This document shows, one piece after another, positions 9,397 through 18,172 of a stretch of 64,000 nucleotides of DNA. Numbering within the stretch: position 1 is the stretch's first letter; every line of letters starts with the position of its first letter. A program made the position numbers and the translations under genes. The stretch is from Prevotella sp. HUN102 (GTDB lineage Bacteria > Bacteroidota > Bacteroidia > Bacteroidales > Bacteroidaceae). The DNA lies in assembly GCF_000688375.1 (NCBI RefSeq), contig NZ_JIAF01000004.1, positions 2,046,001-2,110,000 of the forward strand. The letters run 5' to 3'. The notes under the pieces are model-generated. The model was not told the origin of the DNA and did not search any database. It was given only the letters and a program-made list of their open reading frames with translations.

Positions 9397-10836
9397 TTAT
9401 TCATTTGGCAAATGGAACTTATAGTTCTTGTCGAATACTTCCTTGACTTTATTGATTTCCAAGAAAGTTGTACCACCACCTTCGCCGAATGAGCCGGAAA
9501 GATATGCAATCTTGTCGTCGAGAGCAATATAACCTTTCTGACGAAGCATACGAACTGCGGCCGTAAACATATTCTGACTTGACTTGTGCTGCTGCTGATA
9601 GATTGGAATAATGCCATAACTGAGGTTCAGCCAACGCTGAAGTTTCTCTTTATAGCAGATAGCCAATACTGGATTAGGGCCACGGAAAGCAGCCAGATTA
9701 CGAGCCGTCTGACCAGTAGCACTATCAGTAATGATACCCTTTACACCGAGATATTCGGTTGCCTCGATGGCGTTCTTTGAAAGAAACTCCCTCTGATCCA
9801 TCAAGTTCGGATCAGGCATCTTGAAGAATCCTTCCCTATGTGCGTCCTGTTCGGCACGTTCAGCAATCGTTGCCATCGTCTGGACAGCCTCTAACGGATA
9901 CTTACCACTTGCCGTTTCGCCACTCAGCATCAAGGCATCGGTGCGACTGTAAATAGCATTTGCAATGTCAGTAACCTCTGCGCGGGTAGGACGAGGATTG
10001 TTAATCATCGTGTGAAGCATCTGCGTAGCCACGATAACGGGCTTCTTCTTTGCGATACATTTTCTGATAATGCTGCGCTGAATACCCGGAATCTGTTCGA
10101 TCGGCACTTCAATACCCAAGTCCCCACGGGCAATCATAATGCCGTATGACGCATCGATAATCTCGTCTATATTATCAACACCTTCCTGATTTTCAATCTT
10201 TGAAATGATTTTGATATCAGAATTGTGCTCATCAAGAATCTTCTGAACAGCCATAACATCGGAAGCCGAACGAACGAATGAGTGAGCTATGAAATCGATA
10301 TCTTCCTTGATAGCCAACTCTATATTGAATTTGTCTTTTTCTGTAAGTGCAGGCAAGTCAATGTGTTCGCCGGGAACATTCACACTCTTCCGAGAACCCA
10401 GTTCTCCGTCGTTCTGAACCTGAACCACAACCATCGGACCGACGATTTCCAAAACCTTCATATCCAATGCACCATCATCGAAAAGAATATGGTCGCCAAT
10501 CTTCACGTCCTTGGCAATATCCAAATATGACACATTGATTGCATCGTGAGTGGTTTCCACGTCAGGACGGCCGAAAATCTTTACATTCTCACCTGTCTTG
10601 AACTGGATTGGTTCCTCCACACTCGTTGTGCGCACCTCCGGTCCCTTTGTATCTATAAGCAAAGCAATGTGAGGCGAAACAGCACGAGTGTTTTTCACCA
10701 CCGTTCTGATACCTTCTTCTGAAGCGTGAGCCGTGTTCATACGGACAACGTTCATACCTGCAAAAAACAACTTGCGAAGGAAATCCACATCGCATCGTCT
10801 ATCACTAATCGAACATACAATCTTTGTCTGTTTCAT
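9397..10836 (-). CDS. pyk: Pyruvate kinase
   Basis: 479 residues. The enzyme transfers phosphate from phosphoenolpyruvate to ADP, the last step of glycolysis. Key motifs are MNTAHASEEG near residue 34, the active-site region MIARGDLGIEVPIEQIP near 233, and ALMLSGETASGKYPLEAV near 308. The C-terminal allosteric domain is present. It is the last gene of a three-gene minus-strand run and starts 16 bases after the small zinc-ribbon gene, with no promoter box visible between them. Confidence 0.95.
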   Translation of the reverse strand: MKQTKIVCSISDRRCDVDFLRKLFFAGMNVVRMNTAHASEEGIRTVVKNTRAVSPHIALLIDTKGPEVRTTSVEEPIQFKTGENVKIFGRPDVETTHDAINVSYLDIAKDVKIGDHILFDDGALDMKVLEIVGPMVVVQVQNDGELGSRKSVNVPGEHIDLPALTEKDKFNIELAIKEDIDFIAHSFVRSASDVMAVQKILDEHNSDIKIISKIENQEGVDNIDEIIDASYGIMIARGDLGIEVPIEQIPGIQRSIIRKCIAKKKPVIVATQMLHTMINNPRPTRAEVTDIANAIYSRTDALMLSGETASGKYPLEAVQTMATIAERAEQDAHREGFFKMPDPNLMDQREFLSKNAIEATEYLGVKGIITDSATGQTARNLAAFRGPNPVLAICYKEKLQRWLNLSYGIIPIYQQQHKSSQNMFTAAVRMLRQKGYIALDDKIAYLSGSFGEGGGTTFLEINKVKEVFDKNYKFHLPNE

Positions 10837-10852
10837 ATTTCGTGTATATTAT

Positions 10853-11152
10853 TTATTTTGACATAGCTGAGAAAACAACATATAGAAAAGAGGAAAGGGC
10901 AATGATGAAAAACCAAACGATGACGAACACTATCGCAACCTTCTTTCCCAAACCTACTGACTTGCTCTCGATTTTTTCTTTCCTTGGCTTTTCTGATTCG
11001 GCAACAGACGGTTCAGCTTCGATTATCGGAGTTGCCACCGTTGCCAAATGCCCACAATAGGGACAGGAGCTTTTCAAGGTCGTGGCAGGTTCGGCCTGTA
11101 CAACATACAAACCTGTGCAATTATTACATTTAACCTGATACTGTATGACCAT
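10853..11152 (-). CDS. Small zinc-ribbon membrane protein
   Basis: 99 residues, family not recognised. The N-terminus has a four-cysteine zinc ribbon (CNNC at 9-12 and CPYC at 30-33), then an acidic and lysine-rich linker, then one transmembrane helix (about 73-94). The next gene upstream has the same ribbon-linker-helix plan, so the two are probably related by duplication. Only 3 bases separate them, so they should be translated together. A cytoplasmic ribbon anchored to the inner membrane is the likely topology; function unknown. Confidence 0.8.
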   Translation of the reverse strand: MVIQYQVKCNNCTGLYVVQAEPATTLKSSCPYCGHLATVATPIIEAEPSVAESEKPRKEKIESKSVGLGKKVAIVFVIVWFFIIALSSFLYVVFSAMSK

Positions 11153-11155
11153 ATA

Positions 11156-11908
11156 TTAAATTACTTCATCAATCAGCACCTTGCCGTTCGTCACCACAAT
11201 CTTAATCTCGTGGTATTCGGTTTCTCCATCCTGTGTGAGCCGAACTTTATACCATTGTCCGTCCTTATGCGTTACTTCCAGATTTTGCAGGAGTTCTTCC
11301 CTTATCTCCAGTCCCGACTGTGTCCCGAATGCTCCCCACCACGCAGCACTTGCATCAATATCAAAAGAGTCGGACGCATCGCCAAAAATCATTTTCAGGC
11401 ATTTGTCCGTCAGATAATGCCTATAACGCATCGGGTCATCATCCGTAAGGACACTTTTTTCATAAAAATTCTTCAGGAACCGGCAAACGGAAGTATGATA
11501 ATCAGCCACCCTTCTCAACGAATCCGCCTTAGCCTGTTTAGCCTTGATAACATTTTCCACCGAGTCGCAATGCCGCTTTCGTGCCATTCGCCTTTCAGCA
11601 CTTTTCTGCTTCGAGTATATTCCCCATCCATAATAAGCCCCCACTCCTATCAAGGCAAGCAAAATGAAAGTCAGCACTATCATCAGCGTGCGCATTCCGT
11701 TTGATTTCTTCACGTTATGCCCTTGCCCATTAGCTGCGTTGAATTGTGACGCCCGTTCCTTTGACTCGGGAAGTGTGTTATCATTTTTAGGGAAGTTCAC
11801 AATCAGTTCTTGCCCACAATAAGGACAGGTGCATTTTACCTTGAATCCAGTATTGCCATTCAGTTTGAATTTACCCGAACATTTTCTGCAAGTAACCTTA
11901 TATTGCAT
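11156..11908 (-). CDS. Zinc-ribbon membrane protein with C-terminal extracytoplasmic domain
   Basis: 250 residues, family not recognised. A zinc ribbon (CRKC at 8-11 and CPYC at 29-32) is followed by a Ser/Asn-rich linker, a transmembrane helix about 75-97, a basic coiled segment with KAKADSLRR, and a globular C-terminal domain of about 125 residues ending in HEIKIVVTNGKVLIDEVI. It is the first gene of the run to pyk. A TAATTTTG box at 11924-11931 gives a leader of only about 10 bases. The first 12 residues resemble those of the 99-residue neighbour. Confidence 0.82.
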   Translation of the reverse strand: MQYKVTCRKCSGKFKLNGNTGFKVKCTCPYCGQELIVNFPKNDNTLPESKERASQFNAANGQGHNVKKSNGMRTLMIVLTFILLALIGVGAYYGWGIYSKQKSAERRMARKRHCDSVENVIKAKQAKADSLRRVADYHTSVCRFLKNFYEKSVLTDDDPMRYRHYLTDKCLKMIFGDASDSFDIDASAAWWGAFGTQSGLEIREELLQNLEVTHKDGQWYKVRLTQDGETEYHEIKIVVTNGKVLIDEVI

Positions 11909-11923
11909 CTCTCAATTTTTCTG

Positions 11924-11931
11924 CAAAATTA
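11924..11931 (-). promoter_or_regulatory. -7 box for the zinc-ribbon/pyk run
   Basis: TAATTTTG on the minus strand, 15 bases before the ATG. The remaining 11932-12330 is AT-rich and holds no gene I can support. Confidence 0.55.
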
Positions 11932-12330
11932 ATATTTTTCTTTTGTATTATGAAATATTTTCAACATATTTAAAGACTAATAAACTCGGCACAACGAGCT
12001 ATAACACAAAAGCCTCTTTCAGCGATTCAACAGCCATTATCCAACATTCGTGTCAGCAAACAAGCAGGGCGAAACGAAAAAAAATATTCATCTGCAAGAT
12101 ATTTGAGTTTTGAATTATATTGACAAAAGGCTCTGTATAATTCTAATATTCTGAACAAAAGTTTTTTATTTTTCAAAAGCAGGGGCTTTTCAGCGTTCTT
12201 AATAACTTCCTATCATTCAGAGAGTTGCATTCCACACAGCAACTTTTATTAAACAAACGAACTTTAAATTCGGAAAAACAAACCAATAAAAATCGCATAT
12301 ACACCAATAAAAGCACTATAAAAATCGCAC

Positions 12331-12396
12331 AAGCGATTTGCATTCTCCACATAATTGCAACATAATCTTGCGAAGAATGCAGTTCCTTCTTCGCAA
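12331..12396 (+). repeat. Dispersed intergenic repeat, partial copy B
   Basis: Contains CTTGCGAAGAATGCAG and TTCTTCGCAAAAAC, the pairing arms of the 128-bp repeat, with GCGATTTGCATTC at its left end. Only about one 44-base unit is recognisable. It lies downstream of dinB and upstream of the zinc-ribbon run. Confidence 0.5.
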
Positions 12397-12528
12397 AAAC
12401 ATAAAACAACTTACGAATATTCAGATGAAAACATCGTAAATTCAGAGTTATTTTTCATAGAATGCCTTGTCGGGAGTGTGCTTTTTTTATTGAAGGAACT
12501 TTACAAAAAAGAGCCTCTTTTGCAAAAA

Positions 12529-13614
12529 TCAGTCAAGAAAATCCAGAGTTCCTTCTTCCCAAACCTCTTGCCGATAATCACTCCTCTTGTCGTTGGCAGG
12601 CGATGAAACGGTCAATCCCAGCAAACGGACTGCCCTACCCTGTCGGTTTGTTTCTTTCAACAACCGTTTTGCAAGTGGCAGAATGTCCTCTTTCGTGCGC
12701 AAAACATTGTTTACCGTAATGCTTTTGGTATGCTGACTGGTTGCATCCCATTTTATTTTCAATGTCAGAGTCCTGCCCTCAAAGCCATTTAAAGTCAATC
12801 TTTCAACCAGTTGAAGAACAATATGATATAGTTCTATTATCAGCTTCGTTTCCGAATGAATGTCTTCAAGAAAAGTCTCCTCGCAGCCTACCGATTTCCG
12901 TTCGCGTTCCGGCTCAACCACACGTGTATCAATACCTCTTACAAAGTCGTAATAGATTTGCCCAGACTTACCGAAAACCTGCGTCAGATGCATCAATGAG
13001 ACGGCACGGAGCTGCTCGCCCTTGAATATGCCCATCCTGTGCATAGTTTGAGCCGTCTTAGGTCCAACTCCCCAGAACTTCTCAATGGGCAATTCGGCGA
13101 TGAAGTCGAGAGCCTCTTCGGGATTAACCACGAAAATGCCATTGGGTTTATTCATATCCGAGGATATTTTAGCAAGAAATTTATTGTAGCTTACCCCTAC
13201 GGAGGCCGTTAGTTGCGTCTGTTCAAAAATCTTTGCGCGAATCTCGCTTGCAATTTCCAACGCCGACTCCATTCCGAACTTATTATCCGTAACGTCAAGG
13301 AAAGCCTCGTCGAGCGACAGGGGTTCAACAAGGTCTGTATATTGATGGAAAATCTCCCTTACCTGACCGGACACCTCTTTATAAACCTTCATCCGCGGCA
13401 TCACAATCGTCAGATGCGGGCATCGCCGTTTAGCCTGTGCGATGGGCATAGCAGAACGAACTCCAAATTTCCGCGCTTCATAACTGGCCGTAGAAACAAC
13501 GCCTCTTGGCCCGTCGAAACCGACAGCCAACGGAATGTTTCTGTATTCAGGATTATCTCTTTGCTCCACCGATGCAAAGAAAGCATCCATATCAATGTGA
13601 ATGATTTTGCGCAA
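12529..13614 (-). CDS. dinB: DNA polymerase IV (Y family)
   Basis: A translesion polymerase of 361 residues. It shows IIHIDMDAFFASVEQRD at the N-terminus with the first catalytic aspartates, EPLSLDEAFLDVT near residue 98, and the little-finger domain to the C-terminus. I chose the TTG at 13614, giving MRKIIHID, the usual start of this family. The longer frame would begin with a TTG at 13638 inside the -7 box TATCTTTG (13636-13643), which is not possible for a transcript from that promoter. It is divergent from the polysaccharide locus. Confidence 0.92.
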   Translation of the reverse strand: MRKIIHIDMDAFFASVEQRDNPEYRNIPLAVGFDGPRGVVSTASYEARKFGVRSAMPIAQAKRRCPHLTIVMPRMKVYKEVSGQVREIFHQYTDLVEPLSLDEAFLDVTDNKFGMESALEIASEIRAKIFEQTQLTASVGVSYNKFLAKISSDMNKPNGIFVVNPEEALDFIAELPIEKFWGVGPKTAQTMHRMGIFKGEQLRAVSLMHLTQVFGKSGQIYYDFVRGIDTRVVEPERERKSVGCEETFLEDIHSETKLIIELYHIVLQLVERLTLNGFEGRTLTLKIKWDATSQHTKSITVNNVLRTKEDILPLAKRLLKETNRQGRAVRLLGLTVSSPANDKRSDYRQEVWEEGTLDFLD

Positions 13615-13635
13615 GATTCTAACTTTTTTCCAATG

Positions 13636-13643
13636 CAAAGATA
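13636..13643 (-). promoter_or_regulatory. -7 box for dinB
   Basis: TATCTTTG on the minus strand, 21 bases before the chosen TTG start. It decides against the longer reading frame. Confidence 0.6.
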
Positions 13644-13676
13644 GAAAAAAATCAACATTGTTTCATAAAAAAGCAG

Positions 13677-13684
13677 TATCTTTG
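13677..13684 (+). promoter_or_regulatory. -7 box for the polysaccharide operon
   Basis: TATCTTTG on the plus strand, 51 bases before the first gene of the locus. A TTG at 13657-13659 is the nearest -33 candidate (17-base gap). It is back-to-back with the dinB box. No UpxY/UpxZ-type antiterminator gene is present. Confidence 0.6.
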
Positions 13685-13735
13685 CAACAAAAATAAAAAA
13701 TAGGAGTTATACTATTTATAAAGAAGCTATAAACA

Positions 13736-14356
13736 ATGAACAATTCAGACAAGTACGATGCTATGGGAACTACACAAAAAGCGATAAAAAGACTTATCGA
13801 CTTTTTAAGTTCATTCATAGGGATTATCCTACTTTCGCCAGTTTTTCTTGTTATAGCCACTTTAATAAAGCTGCAAAACAACGGACCGGTCTTTTTCAAA
13901 CAAGTCCGCATTGGCTATTTGGGCAAACCATTCATAATATACAAATTCCGAACTCTAAGCAGTGTCGTTGAAGAGAATGGGCCACAGTTGGTTGCAAAGT
14001 GCGACAGCAAAAATTCCACAAGCCTTGAACAATTCCTAAGAGGCTACCATCTCGACGAGCTGCCACAGCTCTGGAATGTGCTGAGAGGAGATATGTCGCT
14101 TGTCGGGCCACGCCCGGAACGCAAGTTCTTCATTGACAAAATATCTGAACATACCGACAGGTATCCCATCATATACCAAATGCGACCGGGCATCACGTCG
14201 GAGGCTACAATATACAATGGCTATACCGATACAATGGAAAAAATGCTGAAACGACTTGAAATGGATATAAACTATCTTGAAAGACGAACATTGTGGCTCG
14301 ACTGCAAAATCATTGTAAAAACTATTTTAAATATCGCAACAGGAAAGAAATTATAA
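13736..14356 (+). CDS. Initiating sugar-1-phosphate transferase (bacterial sugar transferase, WbaP/WcaJ catalytic type)
   Basis: 206 residues: one hydrophobic segment (about 24-44, SSFIGIILLSPVFLVIATLI) followed by the cytoplasmic catalytic domain with GPVFFKQVRIGYLGKPF, YKFRTL, LPQLWNVLRGDMSLVGPRPE and RPGITSEA. These proteins move a hexose-1-phosphate from a nucleotide sugar to undecaprenyl phosphate and so start repeat-unit assembly. It is the short form without the extra N-terminal helices of WcaJ. First gene of the locus; the export gene follows after 3 bases. Confidence 0.92.
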   Translation: MNNSDKYDAMGTTQKAIKRLIDFLSSFIGIILLSPVFLVIATLIKLQNNGPVFFKQVRIGYLGKPFIIYKFRTLSSVVEENGPQLVAKCDSKNSTSLEQFLRGYHLDELPQLWNVLRGDMSLVGPRPERKFFIDKISEHTDRYPIIYQMRPGITSEATIYNGYTDTMEKMLKRLEMDINYLERRTLWLDCKIIVKTILNIATGKKL

Positions 14357-14359
14357 ATT

Positions 14360-16981
14360 ATGAAACGATATATTCTTTTGTTCACTATCCTGCTCTGTTC
14401 AATCGGAGTATATAGTCAATCCACTATGACGGACAGTCAGGTTATGGAATTTGTAGTAAAAGAACAGGGTAAAGGAACTTCTCAAGCGCAGATTGTTACA
14501 AAACTTATGCAGAATGGCGTAGACATCACACAGATTCGTCGCGTAAAAAATTCGTATGAGAAAATGAAGAAAGGAAATGCCAATCTGGGCACCGCCAAGA
14601 CCCAAGATGGCGACCGCAGCCGAACCAACAACGGACAAACACGTCCGGGGGTAAACAAAAAGAAAATCGCCGATGAAACTTTGAAGGAATATTCAGAAGA
14701 AGAGAGCGAGGCAGACTTGTATTCAAACAATCGTATTTCAAGAAACAAGACCGAAAAAAACACTTTCGATGAAACCGACAGCGAGTACCTGCTGATGCAG
14801 GAAGAAATGGATACTTGGCTTCCACAGGATACGGCTGCGATGTACGAAAACTTGTTAAAGAAGCTGAGTAAAAACAAGAAAAAGGTTTGGGGACGTGATA
14901 TATTCAACAACAAAAACCTTTCTTTCGAGCCTAATATGAATATGGCTTTGCCAAGCAACTACCGCATCGGTCCCGGCGATGCCGTATTCATTGATATATA
15001 TGGAGCTTCACAGAAATCCATACAGACTACCGTTGCTCCCGATGGTGTAATTACCATTGAGGGTATTGGCCCCATTCAGGTCAGCGGACTCACAGTAGGT
15101 CAGGCCAACAGACGCATTCAGGACAGGATGGGAAAACGTTACAGCAGTTCGAGCATCCGTCTCTCAATCGGACAGACTCACACGATTATGGTCAATGTAG
15201 TCGGAGAGGTCAAGACTCCCGGTACTTATACCCTATCAGCTTTTGCAACCGTCTTCAACGCACTCTATATGGCAGGTGGCATCGGCGAACTCGGAACGAT
15301 GCGCAATATCAAGGTCTATCGCCACGGTTCGCTCATCAGTACTGTCGATATCTATGATTTCCTGAAGAGAGGCAACCTCAAAGGAAATGTTCGTTTGGCA
15401 GACAACGACGTGATTGTTGTCGGGGCATACGATATGCTGGTAAACATCAGCGGTAAAGTAAAGCGTCCAATGTATTATGAGATGAAACGCGAGGAAAGTC
15501 TCGGCTCGTTGATTTCATACGCAGGAGGCTTCTCTGGCGATGCCTACACCAAATCCGTAAGAGTGCTGCGCAAGACTGGCAGACAATACTCCATCTACAA
15601 TGTGAATGAGTTCGATATGAACCACTTCAAACTCTCGGATGCAGACTCTGTGAATGTGGATTCCGTCATTGCCCGCTTCGAGAATATGGTAGAGATTAAG
15701 GGAGCCGTGTTCAGACCGGGTATGTATGAGGTTGGCGGACAAATCAACAGCGTGAGGGCATTGATAGAAGCAGCAGAGGGCTTGAACGAATACGCATTTG
15801 CGCCACACGCCGTAATGCACCGAATGAAAGCCGACCGTACATTGGAGGTTATCCCGGTTGATGTAGACGGAATCCTCCTTGGAAGAGTGGCAGACATTCC
15901 TTTGCAGAATGAGGACGTACTTTTCATTCCAACGAGAACTGATGTTCAGGAAGAACAGACTATAACGATTCACGGCGAAGTGCAATATCCCGGCGTCTAT
16001 AAATATGCCGACAACGAAACCGTAGAGGATTTTATCTTGCAGGCAGGTGGTTTGAAACAGACTGCCTCAACCGTGCGCGTAGACGTATCACGAAGAATCA
16101 TTAATCCGGAAGCACTGACAACGGATTCCATCATTGCACAGAGTTTCTCCTTCGCTTTGAAGGATGGCTTCGTCATCGACGGACAACCGGGCTTTACCCT
16201 CGCTCCGTTCGATGAAGTTTTCGTGCGCAAGAGTCCAGGTACAACAAAACTTCAGAACGTAACGATTGAGGGCGAAGTGATGTTTGCCGGCAACTATACC
16301 TTAACCGGCAACAATACCCGCTTGAGCGATATATTCAAGAAAGCAGGTGGAGCGACAGACTTGGCTTACATTCAAGGAGCACGTTTGGAGCGCAAGCCAA
16401 CACAGGTGGAAAAAATGCGTATCGAGGCTGCCTACAAGACACAGGTTGAACAGGAAAACAAAAACTTGCTTGACATGGCGACAAACAGTAGTGGTGGAGG
16501 CAACATATTGCAGGCTGCTCAAAAAAATCAAGAAGTAAGTCTGAAAAAGTTTCAGATTCCGGAAACATATCTTGTTGGTATCGAATTAGACAAAGCCATT
16601 GAAGCACCGGGCAGCGATGCCGACCTTATACTTCGCGAGGGCGACCGTATTATCGTACCTCAATTCAATGGTACGGTGAAGATCAACGGTGCAGTTATGT
16701 CGCCAAACTCTGTCGTGTATCGAGAAGGAAAGAGCGTCGCATACTATATTGATCAGGCAGGTGGATTTGCACAGGATGCCAAAAAGCGACAGACCTATAT
16801 TGTATATATGAACGGAATGCAGGCAAGAGTTGGCCATAACGCCAAAGTTCGCCCAGGTTGCGAAATCATTGTTCCAACAAAGAACCGCAAAAAGATGAGT
16901 TTGGCAGAAATGATGGCAATGGGTTCCAGTGCTACAAGTATGGCTGCCGTATTGGCAACATTAGCTAATATATTGAAATAA
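14360..16981 (+). CDS. wza: Wza-like polysaccharide export protein with many SLBB domains
   Basis: 873 residues. A signal peptide (about 1-20, ending VYSQ) leads a Lys/Asn-rich spacer, then the polysaccharide-export domain (YRIGPGDAVFIDIYGASQ near 202) and a long series of SLBB domains marked by repeated VTIEGEV / VNISGKV / ITIHGEVQYPGVY motifs. The end is a hydrophobic SSATSMAAVLATLANIL segment. It is more than twice the length of E. coli Wza because of the extra SLBB units, a form common in Bacteroidetes. It should form the outer-membrane channel. There is no lipobox cysteine at the signal cleavage site. Confidence 0.9.
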   Translation: MKRYILLFTILLCSIGVYSQSTMTDSQVMEFVVKEQGKGTSQAQIVTKLMQNGVDITQIRRVKNSYEKMKKGNANLGTAKTQDGDRSRTNNGQTRPGVNKKKIADETLKEYSEEESEADLYSNNRISRNKTEKNTFDETDSEYLLMQEEMDTWLPQDTAAMYENLLKKLSKNKKKVWGRDIFNNKNLSFEPNMNMALPSNYRIGPGDAVFIDIYGASQKSIQTTVAPDGVITIEGIGPIQVSGLTVGQANRRIQDRMGKRYSSSSIRLSIGQTHTIMVNVVGEVKTPGTYTLSAFATVFNALYMAGGIGELGTMRNIKVYRHGSLISTVDIYDFLKRGNLKGNVRLADNDVIVVGAYDMLVNISGKVKRPMYYEMKREESLGSLISYAGGFSGDAYTKSVRVLRKTGRQYSIYNVNEFDMNHFKLSDADSVNVDSVIARFENMVEIKGAVFRPGMYEVGGQINSVRALIEAAEGLNEYAFAPHAVMHRMKADRTLEVIPVDVDGILLGRVADIPLQNEDVLFIPTRTDVQEEQTITIHGEVQYPGVYKYADNETVEDFILQAGGLKQTASTVRVDVSRRIINPEALTTDSIIAQSFSFALKDGFVIDGQPGFTLAPFDEVFVRKSPGTTKLQNVTIEGEVMFAGNYTLTGNNTRLSDIFKKAGGATDLAYIQGARLERKPTQVEKMRIEAAYKTQVEQENKNLLDMATNSSGGGNILQAAQKNQEVSLKKFQIPETYLVGIELDKAIEAPGSDADLILREGDRIIVPQFNGTVKINGAVMSPNSVVYREGKSVAYYIDQAGGFAQDAKKRQTYIVYMNGMQARVGHNAKVRPGCEIIVPTKNRKKMSLAEMMAMGSSATSMAAVLATLANILK

Positions 16982-16988
16982 GAATTTA

Positions 16989-17042
16989 TCAGGTACTATG
17001 GGGAAAGAATGGAAGCACATTCCATCTTTCATCCTGACCTGA
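16989..17042 (+). promoter_or_regulatory. Stem-loop between the export gene and wzz
   Basis: TCAGGT at 16989-16994 pairs with ACCTGA at 17037-17042, and GAAAGAATGGAA (17003-17014) pairs with TTCCATCTTTC (17020-17030) apart from one bulge. It occupies most of the 108-base gap and may attenuate transcription or stabilise the upstream mRNA. Confidence 0.45.
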
Positions 17043-17089
17043 AAATAGAAAATAATAAATCAAACAATAGAGAATAAGAGAAATCTATT

Positions 17090-18157
17090 ATGGGCTATCA
17101 AACAGAATATAGAGGAATTGATTATGCTGCCGTTTTCCGTGAAATCTGGAAAAAAAAGATATTATACCTTATTGTTATGACATTGACAATCTTGTTGTCG
17201 AGTTTATATATCTTAAGCATACCAAGAACATATTCCTCAAGTACTGAATTTGCGCCGGAAATAGAAAGCAAAGGGGTTGGTGGAGGAAGTTTAGGCTCAC
17301 TTGCTTCAACATTTGGTTTGGATATGTCTGCCTTGGAATCTTCAGATGCCATTACTCCTATGCTTTATCCCGACCTTATGGATGATAATGGTTTTATTGC
17401 AATGCTTCTTCAAACGCAGGTTCAAACAAAGGATAGTTCTTTCAGTGGCTCGCTTTATGATTATAAACGCACAGCAACCAAGACACCGTGGTGGAAAAAA
17501 CAAATACAGAATATTATCAATAAAATCTCCAACAAAGAACCTGAAAAAGGAAAGTATAAAGTAGGAGCTCCCTTTGACGCGTATCGTTTGACAAAATTAG
17601 ACAATGATATTATAGAAGGTATCAGAAGTCAAGTTACCATAAAAGTTGATAAGAAAACTGGTGCCATAACCATTAACACAGAAGACCAAGACCCTCTTGT
17701 TGCCAAGATTCTTGCCGACTCTACAAGAGAACAATTAAAGGTATTCATTGTAAAGTACCGTACAGACAAGGCACGCCGAGATGTTGAATATTATAAGAAA
17801 CTGACTGATGAGGCAAAACATTCTTATGAAAACCAACGAAAAGAATATGGAATCTTTTCTGATACCAATACAGACGTAACCCTCCCAAGTATCCAATCAC
17901 AAGGAGAGGATATGGAGAATGAAATGCAACTCCAATATAACAATTATAGTCAGCTAAAGAATCAATTACAATTAGCTCTTGCCAAACTGCGTGAACGCAC
18001 CCCCGTATTCACTCAAATAAAAGGAGCGGCAGTTCCTGTCAAGCCTACTGGTCCGAAGCGAATGTTATTCGTACTGGGTATGACGGTATTTGCTTTTATA
18101 GTAACGAGTTTATTCGTCTTGAAAAATATCACACGGGCACAAACACAAGAAAAATAG
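17090..18157 (+). CDS. wzz: Wzz-family chain-length determinant
   Basis: 355 residues with a transmembrane helix at about 29-50 and another near 326-345, which hold a large periplasmic domain with a coiled-coil stretch (about 222-300). The proline-rich approach to the second helix (AAVPVKPTGPKRMLF) is typical. There is no cytoplasmic kinase domain and no Walker motif, so this is a Wzz-only form and not a Wzc. It sets polymer length together with Wzy. From here to about 27.8 kb the sequence is visibly more AT-rich than its surroundings. Confidence 0.88.
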   Translation: MGYQTEYRGIDYAAVFREIWKKKILYLIVMTLTILLSSLYILSIPRTYSSSTEFAPEIESKGVGGGSLGSLASTFGLDMSALESSDAITPMLYPDLMDDNGFIAMLLQTQVQTKDSSFSGSLYDYKRTATKTPWWKKQIQNIINKISNKEPEKGKYKVGAPFDAYRLTKLDNDIIEGIRSQVTIKVDKKTGAITINTEDQDPLVAKILADSTREQLKVFIVKYRTDKARRDVEYYKKLTDEAKHSYENQRKEYGIFSDTNTDVTLPSIQSQGEDMENEMQLQYNNYSQLKNQLQLALAKLRERTPVFTQIKGAAVPVKPTGPKRMLFVLGMTVFAFIVTSLFVLKNITRAQTQEK

Positions 18158-18172
18158 TTCTTTAATCGGTAA

